Both the position numbers and the translations under genes were made by a program. Of a stretch of 64,000 bases of DNA, positions 55,265 through 64,000 are shown piece by piece. The DNA comes from Hofstenia miamia (Eukaryota > Xenacoelomorpha > Acoela). Position 1 is the first letter of the stretch. Each line of letters starts with the position of its first letter. The notes below the pieces were generated by a model, which was not told the DNA's origin, did not search any database, and saw only the letters and a list, made by a program, of their open reading frames with translations. The stretch spans positions 1,056,871 to 1,120,870 of the forward strand of contig SCFE01000079.1 in assembly GCA_004352715.1 (NCBI GenBank). The letters run 5' to 3'.

Positions 55265-57214
55265 ATGAGATATATATTTGAATCAACGGATTGGAACTTA
55301 TTTAACGAGAATAGCAGTTCTGTTGACGAGCTGGTCCTGACTGTGGAGGGATACGTTAGCTTTGTCGATGAAATGTTTCCTAAGAAGAAAACATTGACAA
55401 AAGAGCAACAAATCTATGACCGGACTACACCTACTACCGAAATTAAGAACTTACTTAAGAAGAAGCAACAAGCTATAATCAAAGGAAATAAGAAGGAGCG
55501 CAATTATATTCAAAGTGCTATATGTCGCAAGGTCAAAGAGGTTAGAACAAATGCTATCACTGGAATGACCAGAAATGAACTATATGAGGCAGTTCGTGAC
55601 AGGACGAAGAACATGAAAGATAGCCAAGTCAGGATAAATAGAGATGATGTTGAAAAATTGAACGACTTCTTTGCACGTTTCAATGAAGATGCAGATAAGG
55701 ATGAATCATTGATTAAGGATGCTTTAGAAACTGAAGATGACGTTGAAATAGACGAAGAAATGGTAAGCAGGCTATTTAAGTCAATTGATGTCAAGAAAAG
55801 TAATGGGAAGGGAATAATATCACCTACAATATTCAAGGAGTTCCATCGTGAGTTAGCTTATCCATATCGTTCAATTTACGAAAAGAGTTTCCGTGATCAA
55901 TCATACCCTGTCGTCAATTACTGGAAACATGGCCTGGTCAGTCCAGTTCCTAAAACATCCACTCCCAGCCTTGAAAATCCAAAGGTTTTTCGTCCTATTT
56001 CTGTAACACCGGTACAAGCAAGATGTCTTGACAAAATTGGATTGAGTACTTTTATTAAAGTCACAGCGGCAGATCAGGACGTTCTGCAATTTGCCTATAA
56101 AAAACAGAGGAATTGTTGTGATGCCTTGTTATACATGCTTGATAAAATCTCGGAGCTGCTTGACAATAGAGAACTATGTCTTGTCAAAGTTCTCTTCGTT
56201 GACTTTTCATCTGCATTTAACACTATCCTGCCAAACAAACTCCTCAACGGTTTGAGCAAGAAGACGAACTCTCATTGGATTGTGAATTGGATTGCTAGCT
56301 ATTTCATTGGATGGGAGCAAAGTACAAAAGGTACAAAGTGTACCTCGTCTCCTATACAAATGAAAGTCGGCATACCACAAGGTGGCCCTCTAAGTGGTCC
56401 GTTGTTTACATACAGCACTGATGATATAAACACATCGGCAATGCCAAGTTCTAAGGTGGATCTGGCAAAGTATTCAGATGACACTAGGCTTCTATGCCCA
56501 ATCTCCAAGTCAACTGCTGAGGAGGATTTTGATGATTACTGTCGGTCTGCAAACGCTTTTGCTGAAATGTGTGAATCGAAGAACTTGTACTTCAACCCTT
56601 CTAAATCACATGAGGTGACGTTTCAACAGAAATGCAGAGATAATGAATTAAAAAGTTATATTACGAAGACGGCAGTCATTAAGGGCGACAATATACCTTG
56701 TGCTGAATCGATAAAATATCTTGGTGTCATTCTCCAGAAGAACCTCCGCTGGAGCCTGCATGTAAATCAGGTTGTCAAAAAGTGCAATTTCTTAGTAAAA
56801 TCGATTGCAAACATTTTAAAGCATACGAGTCGGTGTCAAAGTCTCCACATTTTTGAAACTCACATCTCGCCTATATACCTGTATGCGTCCGAGGTCTGGG
56901 TACCTGGTCTGTTGGAAAATGACAAAAAGAGGTTAAGAAAGCCTCTTAAGTTATATGGAAGAATAGCAAATATAAGTAAGGAAGACTTAGTCAATAATGT
57001 TAATAATAAATTTTCCAGATTATTCATAAATACGGTGAATAAGATTATACAAGACGAAAGACATCCTCTTCATGATCAATTTATGGTCGCACGTTCGAAC
57101 ATACGAAGGAATCGATTTCAAACGAAATATTGCAGAACAGAAATACGAAGCCGAATTTTTGTGCCTGTAGTTCTTCGATATCTAGTCTATGGTACCATAC
57201 CCGAATTTCTTTAA
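55265..57214 (+). CDS. LINE ORF2, reverse transcriptase part (intact frame)
   Basis: 649 codons. The start (FESTDWNLF, then YVSFVDEMFPKKKT) corresponds to the linker between endonuclease and RT in this LINE family, and LNDFFARFNED just before the RT is another family marker. RT motifs in order: WKHGLVSPVPK, FRPISVTP, LQFAYKKQRNCCDALLY, motif A LFVDFSSAFN (Asp313), GIPQGGPLSGPLF, motif C KYSDDTRLL (Y403, D405, D406) and YLGVILQKNLRWSLHV. The C-terminus contains ASEVWVPGLL and FVPVVLRYL. YSDD rather than YADD is usual for this family (FSDD in fish relatives). All catalytic Asp residues are present, so the RT could be active, although the endonuclease is lost in this copy. Confidence 0.9.
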   Translation: MRYIFESTDWNLFNENSSSVDELVLTVEGYVSFVDEMFPKKKTLTKEQQIYDRTTPTTEIKNLLKKKQQAIIKGNKKERNYIQSAICRKVKEVRTNAITGMTRNELYEAVRDRTKNMKDSQVRINRDDVEKLNDFFARFNEDADKDESLIKDALETEDDVEIDEEMVSRLFKSIDVKKSNGKGIISPTIFKEFHRELAYPYRSIYEKSFRDQSYPVVNYWKHGLVSPVPKTSTPSLENPKVFRPISVTPVQARCLDKIGLSTFIKVTAADQDVLQFAYKKQRNCCDALLYMLDKISELLDNRELCLVKVLFVDFSSAFNTILPNKLLNGLSKKTNSHWIVNWIASYFIGWEQSTKGTKCTSSPIQMKVGIPQGGPLSGPLFTYSTDDINTSAMPSSKVDLAKYSDDTRLLCPISKSTAEEDFDDYCRSANAFAEMCESKNLYFNPSKSHEVTFQQKCRDNELKSYITKTAVIKGDNIPCAESIKYLGVILQKNLRWSLHVNQVVKKCNFLVKSIANILKHTSRCQSLHIFETHISPIYLYASEVWVPGLLENDKKRLRKPLKLYGRIANISKEDLVNNVNNKFSRLFINTVNKIIQDERHPLHDQFMVARSNIRRNRFQTKYCRTEIRSRIFVPVVLRYLVYGTIPEFL

Positions 57215-57360
57215 CTTTATAATCAACGGACTATCTTAGTTCCTTTGCTTCCTACTTCCTTCTTATTCCTCCATTCACGTTCCTATTCAATCATTATGTA
57301 CTTTTAGTGCATATTTGTTTTGTGGGAAATAAAGCTTTATTTATTTATTATTGTTTATTA

Positions 57361-59609
57361 CAAATAGCAGGTTCCTGTGATAAAGTGCCATACCGAAGGA
57401 AAGGGATTTGGAGGGTCTTTTCCACAAAAAGAACTTTAGAAATGGATTAGGATAGCATAACTATATGAAAAACCAATATATTTCAATAAATAAATATTAA
57501 TTATTATGACCAAAGAGTTGTCCGCAAAAAAGAATTTAATTCTATTAATTGAAGATCATGAGATGAAAAGAACTTATTGAATAGTACTGTAAAGCAGAGT
57601 CTAATATTAAATGGCTCATATTGGAAAACATATCATAAGATTATACTCTCTTGCAGTTATCAATATGCAGTGTCGTCGGTATATGCTTACTTTCTAAAAT
57701 AGAATTTGTAAGTAGTGAGTTAATGTGGATTTATGCCATTTTTACTATTGCATTGAATGTAATTTCATATTTATTACTTCAAAAATTTTCCACTCAATCT
57801 GAACTTTAAAAAAGTAATCAGCTCCAGCGTTACAGTGGATCGCATATTTTCCAATCTCTATCCAATTTAATCAACAAAAAGTTACATGGATCAATTCATA
57901 AAGGATCCATATCCAGCTTTAAAAAGTCCCCTGAACAAAAATGTAAAACACACACACACAGCATTTCATAAGTTATTTTGAAGGAAAGAAACACAATATC
58001 TCAATGCAAGGATTAATATGTAAGTTATAATGCCTAGCATGAAATTAGCTCCCTTGGTGTAAAATGTTTGTACACACGTGCAATATTGTCATATGTGTAC
58101 GAACATGATTGTAAGTTTATTTTTATTGTTCATTTTAAGCTATTTTACTTAAAAATTTCCCATAAGAATCAATAAATTTCTGCTAGCCATTATTTTTGAT
58201 ACACAATGATCCATAGGTATCCATAAAGTTAAGTTTCTGATCAATATCCAGTGTTCTACATGGATTGCATCGATCTATATTTAGATCCATATCCAAGGCA
58301 ACGCTGCAACTCACAGACTCCTACTGCAAGCGATTGGCAATTGCAATATGAAGCCTTATTCAGTAATTGCATTATTGTTGCGATCAAATTTAAATTTTTT
58401 ATTTTTCTACAAAATTGGCTATGGGCTGTTTATCAATTAATTCCAAAAATGAAACCTATATTAATTTCGACCACAATTAGAACTAGGATCAAATTCTGGC
58501 TTGCTGAATCTTTTTCTACTAAGTTTAGGCAAAAATCACACATTGAATCAACATTTGCTAGAGAGTGTTTATAAACAATTCAATTGCTGTTTTCCTGGAA
58601 TTTTCATAATTCAATCCAAATAATAACCTTAGTTTTGCAATGTTCCGAAGTCCCTTATCCCTATTTTACATTTATGACCCAAGTCGCAATTTAGACATAT
58701 TACCACTGAAATATTTAGTCCGGAGTTCCAATCATGTGGGACGGTAGCTAGTAAATTTCATGAGATTGAATGATCCTACAGAACTCTATCTGCATTAGTG
58801 GAACGCCTTTGTATTTTTGCGCATCCTGATGAAGTACTAGATTATCTTATGTTCATCTCAACTGCTAATTGCTGCTTGTCCTCACATCAGTGATTTTCAA
58901 CCTTGATGAGATGAATATATGACTAATATGCTAAAGAGATTATCATTTCGATATTCTGTTACAAAACATAAGAAACGAGCAACACTATGAATTAAGTTAG
59001 TAAGATAATTTAAGCAAATTAAAGTTGCTTTACAAAAGTCTGAGATTTTGACATTTATGATCTATTAACAATGCTGCATTATAGAGTTTATCTCAAAAAT
59101 ATTTGCTTCCTTCGAAAATTATTAATTATATTTGAAATTATATTAATTGGCACGCTGTGCTGGCATCTCATGGCATTCCTGTCATCTTCATGTAATTTTA
59201 TTGTTACATTAGAAGTTTTGTTGTATTTACATAAGCTGATATATTATATATTACGTACATAATATGATTTACATATTAAATCACATTAGAAACAACAAAA
59301 TAAATTAAATTTTTGACCTCAATAGTGTTTAATACACTCCAATAGAAGTTGACCTTTTGTTAATACACATTATATAGTGAATTTAGGTTGCCTAATGCAA
59401 CATTTTTTTTTCACAACAAAAGAAGTTCACAGGATCATTGGCCGCAAAAATATTTCAGCTGCAATAAATCAATCTCTCTGGCATTGCAAATGTATCTCCT
59501 AATCATAACATGGGGAGTAGATATAGTTGTTATAACAAACGGAAGAGAATAATGATAAGAATAATAATAAGAGTAAAAGCAAATTTATTGCTGAAAAAAA
59601 TAACAAACT

Positions 59610-59612
<3 letters not shown>
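57361..59612. other. No gene supported
   Basis: Intergenic DNA after the LINE tail. The frame from an ATG at 58260 to 58574 (104 codons) has one hydrophobic stretch but no recognisable domain. GGATCCATATCC-like words recur at about 57900-57915 and 58205-58300, a further loosely repetitive island. A short (AC)n run lies near 57945. Confidence 0.4.
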
Positions 59613-59660
<48 letters not shown>

Positions 59661-59709
59661 ATATATATTATATATATATTATTATATTATATTATTATAT
59701 ATATTATTA

Positions 59710-59740
<31 letters not shown>
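59613..59740. repeat. Long (TA)n / TATTA microsatellite
   Basis: About 128 bp of TA and TATTATA units, the longest simple repeat in the window. Confidence 0.97.
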
Positions 59741-59989
59741 CAATACCTGTTCAATGTGAAAATATTTATTTAGTTAGAACAAACTATAGATTATAGTTCA
59801 TACGAAACGGAGGAATTTAAGCAGAAAAATACAACGGCAAACAAAGTAAACTAAGAAAATTTAGAGACTTCGCGTCAGGGAAATATGAGGAAAATTTAAA
59901 ACATCTCTGAAAACGGTTACCTTCTCAAATGATTGTATTTTTTATTTATAGCTAATGTGATCAATACACTATTTCTTAGGAAACTGACG

Positions 59990-60830
59990 ATTGTGTGAAA
60001 GAGAAATTGAATATATCCAGATCGGCCCCTAACCCTTTATGAAACTAGCATGCACTCCAGACAGATAGGCGATCTTTTATCATAAAAAAAGTTTGACAAA
60101 GCAGGCTAGAATCCTAAAAATGTATTTTTCGAGTGCAAGGTAGTGTTCAATCCAGATTCGATTAATCTCAATAGAGATTAGATTGAAAACAGAGACGTGT
60201 CACCAAAATAAGCAAAAATATTTGTTTTCATACATAGCTAACAAGCAAGTAATTGGAAATTTAATGATTTGCTAAGCATTAGTTGTCATGCGACAAAACC
60301 GTTACATGTAATATATTCAATGTAGCCTTAGAAAATATACATGTTATCAGTTATTATTTTCAATGTTATTTAGTGGTCAGACATGACCCGAAATAGAGAA
60401 AAACCTTCCACCGACCCGACCCAGACCCGCTAGTCGGGTCTATCCGTTTCAACCCCTGGTGTTCGGGTACGAATACAAACGCCACTACCCCGTTTTATTC
60501 ACTCATACCCACGATTACGGGTGGTTGTGCATAATTATTATCATCGGGTATGTGCGAGTACGGGTACGCACTTCATTCCACACTATAAGAATCTTAAATA
60601 CATTTTTTTTCAAAAAACAAAAATTTATCAATGAAATGTTGAAAAAATTAACACATAATGAATGTGATTGGAATTCGAAATTTTTTTAAAAAATCGAAAT
60701 TGCTTGATAGCATCAAAGAAATTTTTTTTGTCCGGTATGTAAGGCTACGGGTAAAAAGTTTTTTTTGCACGGGTGGTTGAGTTTAATGAGGTATTTTTTG
60801 TAACGTAGGTGCGGCATTAAAAAAGCAGTG
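59990..60830. repeat. Dispersed repeat copy (partner 35200-35490) with GACCCG- and GGGTACG-rich right side
   Basis: The part 60060-60390 aligns with 35200-35490 (AAAGTTTGACA, CTCAATAGAGATT, ACGTGTCACCAAAA, TTACATGTAA, ATGACCCGA). To its right, 60385-60460 is built of GACCCGACCC words with a TAGTCGGGTCTA segment, and 60460-60560 of GGGTACG/TACCC words, continuing weakly to 60830. Probably one or two hAT-type MITEs whose ends I could not place. Confidence 0.5.
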
Positions 60831-61167
60831 CCAGCGCATAACTAGAATTATTTTTAAAATAGGTAATGCAATTTGAAAACGTGTTTCATAAATTCATTTT
60901 CTGATGTCCCATTCAATTGCGATTCGTTTGATGTAAATGCATTTGTGAAAAGTTAATGGTCTTCAACATTTATTTGAATAGCAATTGCACTTCAAAGGTA
61001 TGACTATCAATGAGATTAGATTTACATTCTAGAAATGATTGCTTCTCCGATGTCTAATGAAGATTAATGGTTGTATATTGTGTGTGACCCCTCAATCGAT
61101 GAAATTGATGTTTTTTAAATTTGATAAAATGTTTTCTTCTATCTTCCAACATGTAAATTCTTGGTAC
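60831..61167. other. No gene seen
   Basis: AT-rich stretch between the repeat island and the duplicated LINE fragment. Confidence 0.4.
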
Positions 61168-62445
61168 TATTCTAAGACTAAATTTCTAAAATTAATTATT
61201 TAATTTTCTATCCTAAGTTTAATAATTATTTTTTTATTATTCATCAAAATACATTATAACAAAGTAATCTTATCAAATTATTTCCGGAAAAAAATTATTT
61301 TATAAGTTGATTTTTTTGCCTAAGATAAATGTGTACATTGTGAATCAAACTTTGATTATTTAGCTAAAATTTATTCAGACGTTCTTGATTACAAACTTGT
61401 GGGTAAAAATAAATCTGGAACAGATCGACCAATTCTACTCAAGTTTGTCTAGCAATAATTCATCTGAGTGTCTCGCTAAATACACAATTTAGAACTAGAC
61501 TTTAGGCATAATACAAGTAATAATTAAAAAAGGAATAATGCATCTCTGATAAAATTCTCAATTTTAAGCCATGTATCTTTTTATTGACAAAAAACCAGCA
61601 TTAAACCAGCATTATTCTTTTATACTAATTCAGGAAGTTTATTTTATAGGCATGAGGGTTCACATTCTTTGGACCCGCTCTTGTGCTGGTATCGTGGCAT
61701 ATAGAAAATGTCAATCCTATACCAGCACAGTAGTGTATGATTTGATCCTTATATTGATGGGATTTATGTTTTTATAGAGCCGTATGAATCAAGCAAATTT
61801 ACATCTGTACTGCTTGTGTTGATAGTGATAAAGTTAACTGGAAATCTGATTACTATTCTTCTATGGTTAAAAAATTGAATTACAAGAATGACGATTTAAA
61901 CCAATTTTAAGAAAAATTGGCACATGAAATTAATTCTTTGCAGAATTTTTCAAATATAAATGAAACATGTAATACTTCTAATAGTTCTATGAATTCTAAG
62001 AACAATTATATGAAAAAATAAAATAATTGTTTTCTGTGTCTTTGAAAAACAAATTAAAAATACGAAAGAAAAAATGAAGTTTGATGAAGAACAAATAGAT
62101 GACATATTACAGTTTCCAAACATTAAATGTACAAATCAATTTGTTGATTTACACGGAATTGGTAAGTATACTCTCAATATAAAAATCACACACTTATCTT
62201 GGAATTAAGCAGTTTTTTGGGAAAAAAAGAAAAATTCTTGCGAGCTGTTATCGCCTTCGGGATTTTAAATATACAATATTTATAAAAGCAATAAACGAGA
62301 ATGACTTCAAAGCATATAAAAACTTAACCAATAAATGATATGAACTTATCCAAAATGGTGTTGCCAAGAATTCACATATAGTATTTAGAGCTATTTGTAG
62401 ACAATCAGTTGATTACACAAATATGACTAGTTAAATTTTGTTTTA
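61168..62445 (+). repeat. 1278-bp segment, first copy (second copy 62723-64000)
   Basis: Reads the same as 62723-64000 wherever compared, offset 1555 bp, up to the end of the window; the second copy starts one base after a single N at 62722. Identity including non-coding bases points to an assembly duplication or uncollapsed haplotype. Confidence 0.85.
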
Positions 62446-62715
62446 CTATGTGATTTTTCGATGCAAATATTAGATTACTGAGTTATTTATTTTCATATAG
62501 CATTTCTATTGCATGCATTACTGAAACTTGGCTTACTTCAAATAAAGAACAAGTTTTACCAACGCCAAGTTTCGAAGTGGCTAATTCTTCTGGAAGATCA
62601 AATTACCAGCATGGTTGTTGCACCATACTTTTTAGATCAATTTTTAGTTATGCCATACTTATGGATTCTCCTATTGTTGACCTTGGATGTCATGCTATAC
62701 TCTTAGATGAGTACT
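61790..62715 (+). pseudogene. LINE 5' fragment: ORF1 relic and APE endonuclease start
   Basis: An ORF1-like stretch near 61810-62020 reads CTACVDSDKVNWKSDYYSSM, then KKLNYKNDDLNQF, stop, EKLAHEINSLQNF. It resembles the end of a zinc-finger ORF1 with a helical region. From about 62490 the endonuclease start is clear: ISIACITETWLTSNKEQVLP, then PSFEVANSSGRSNYQHG, then CTILFRS. ITETWL is the catalytic Glu block of jockey-type endonucleases, and the NSSGR..YQHGG block is family-typical. It ends at the N at 62722. No RT part is present in the window, and stops interrupt the frames. Confidence 0.65.
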
Positions 62716-62722
62716 GCATTTN

Positions 62723-64000
62723 TATTCTAAGACTAAATTTCTAAAATTAATTATTTAATTTTCTATCCTAAGTTTAATAATTATTTTTTTATTATTCATC
62801 AAAATACATTATAACAAAGTAATCTTATCAAATTATTTCCGGAAAAAAATTATTTTATAAGTTGATTTTTTTGCCTAAGATAAATGTGTACATTGTGAAT
62901 CAAACTTTGATTATTTAGCTAAAATTTATTCAGACGTTCTTGATTACAAACTTGTGGGTAAAAATAAATCTGGAACAGATCGACCAATTCTACTCAAGTT
63001 TGTCTAGCAATAATTCATCTGAGTGTCTCGCTAAATACACAATTTAGAACTAGACTTTAGGCATAATACAAGTAATAATTAAAAAAGGAATAATGCATCT
63101 CTGATAAAATTCTCAATTTTAAGCCATGTATCTTTTTATTGACAAAAAACCAGCATTAAACCAGCATTATTCTTTTATACTAATTCAGGAAGTTTATTTT
63201 ATAGGCATGAGGGTTCACATTCTTTGGACCCGCTCTTGTGCTGGTATCGTGGCATATAGAAAATGTCAATCCTATACCAGCACAGTAGTGTATGATTTGA
63301 TCCTTATATTGATGGGATTTATGTTTTTATAGAGCCGTATGAATCAAGCAAATTTACATCTGTACTGCTTGTGTTGATAGTGATAAAGTTAACTGGAAAT
63401 CTGATTACTATTCTTCTATGGTTAAAAAATTGAATTACAAGAATGACGATTTAAACCAATTTTAAGAAAAATTGGCACATGAAATTAATTCTTTGCAGAA
63501 TTTTTCAAATATAAATGAAACATGTAATACTTCTAATAGTTCTATGAATTCTAAGAACAATTATATGAAAAAATAAAATAATTGTTTTCTGTGTCTTTGA
63601 AAAACAAATTAAAAATACGAAAGAAAAAATGAAGTTTGATGAAGAACAAATAGATGACATATTACAGTTTCCAAACATTAAATGTACAAATCAATTTGTT
63701 GATTTACACGGAATTGGTAAGTATACTCTCAATATAAAAATCACACACTTATCTTGGAATTAAGCAGTTTTTTGGGAAAAAAAGAAAAATTCTTGCGAGC
63801 TGTTATCGCCTTCGGGATTTTAAATATACAATATTTATAAAAGCAATAAACGAGAATGACTTCAAAGCATATAAAAACTTAACCAATAAATGATATGAAC
63901 TTATCCAAAATGGTGTTGCCAAGAATTCACATATAGTATTTAGAGCTATTTGTAGACAATCAGTTGATTACACAAATATGACTAGTTAAATTTTGTTTTA
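62723..64000 (+). repeat. 1278-bp segment, second copy
   Basis: Begins TATTCTAAGACTAAATTTC directly after the N at 62722 and repeats 61168-62445 to the window edge, including the ORF1 relic; it stops before the endonuclease part is reached. Confidence 0.85.

Larger units (their letters stand above)
53874..57360 (+). mobile_element. Near-complete LINE (family B, jockey/CR1/L2-like)
   Basis: ORF1 (53929-54735), a 24-bp spacer, then ORF2 in two pieces (54760-55200 endonuclease, 55265-57214 reverse transcriptase), a short 3' UTR, a poly(A) signal AATAAA (57328-57333) and a TTTA-rich microsatellite-like tail to 57360. The tail and 3' end match the minus-strand copy that ends at 5020. Long intact ORF1 and RT frames in a window where all other LINEs are shattered make this the youngest LINE here. 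Confidence 0.9.

Noticed and set aside
58260-58574. 104-codon plus-strand frame
   Set aside because: No domain, poor start context and background-like composition; not reported as a gene.

Overview
The window is AT-rich invertebrate (metazoan) nuclear DNA. It has long non-coding stretches, many (TA)n microsatellites, two 1000-N scaffold gaps and a dense mix of decayed transposable elements: LINEs with several ORF1/ORF2 types, hAT, Tc1/mariner and Harbinger. I see no bacterial, organellar or viral gene organisation, and no tRNA, rRNA or CRISPR array that I could support. The lineage cannot be fixed from this sequence alone.

Four host-type genes are supported, each mostly or wholly in one exon: a heavily glycosylated beta-helix-like type I membrane protein (8122-9513, +), an SLC18B1-like MFS transporter (22757-24067, +), a secreted PAN-domain protein whose 5' part lies in another frame (30667-31684, +), and a ten-pass membrane protein of possible DMT/CRT type (36030-37214, -). 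They do not form an operon or an obvious pathway. The left edge (160-971) is a decayed duplicate of the 3' half and downstream flank of the beta-helix gene.

Layout: 160-971 duplicated pseudogene tail; 2170-5965 a block of three abutting LINE fragments, including an R4/Dong-like element with a restriction-like endonuclease; 7392-7751 hAT MITE; 8122-9513 membrane protein with its duplicated flank; 11093-11722 assembly duplication and hAT MITE; 12215-13009 internally deleted Harbinger; 15830-18720 hAT and Tc1 pseudogenes; 20164-20832 a retroposon with a second copy at 27690-27893; 21833-22688 a hAT MITE containing a second hAT MITE with a perfect 8-bp target duplication, directly upstream of the MFS gene; 25071-25833 TA-flanked inverted-repeat element; 26553-26888 and 29866-30310 further hAT MITEs; 39150-41960 a second copy of the first LINE family; 45655-45990 Tc1 fragment; 49994-50715 long-TIR element; 50840-51500 probable hAT remnant; 53874-57360 near-complete LINE with intact ORF1 and RT frames; 59990-60830 dispersed repeat; 61168-64000 a 5' LINE fragment present twice around a single N, most likely an assembly artefact.

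The most distinctive pattern is a set of GC-rich islands in an AT-rich background. Each is built from its own loosely repeated word (GCCGCC, GACCCGA, CTCGGCT and others), and most resolve into hAT-type non-autonomous elements with terminal inverted repeats and 8-bp target duplications, several close to 335 bp long.
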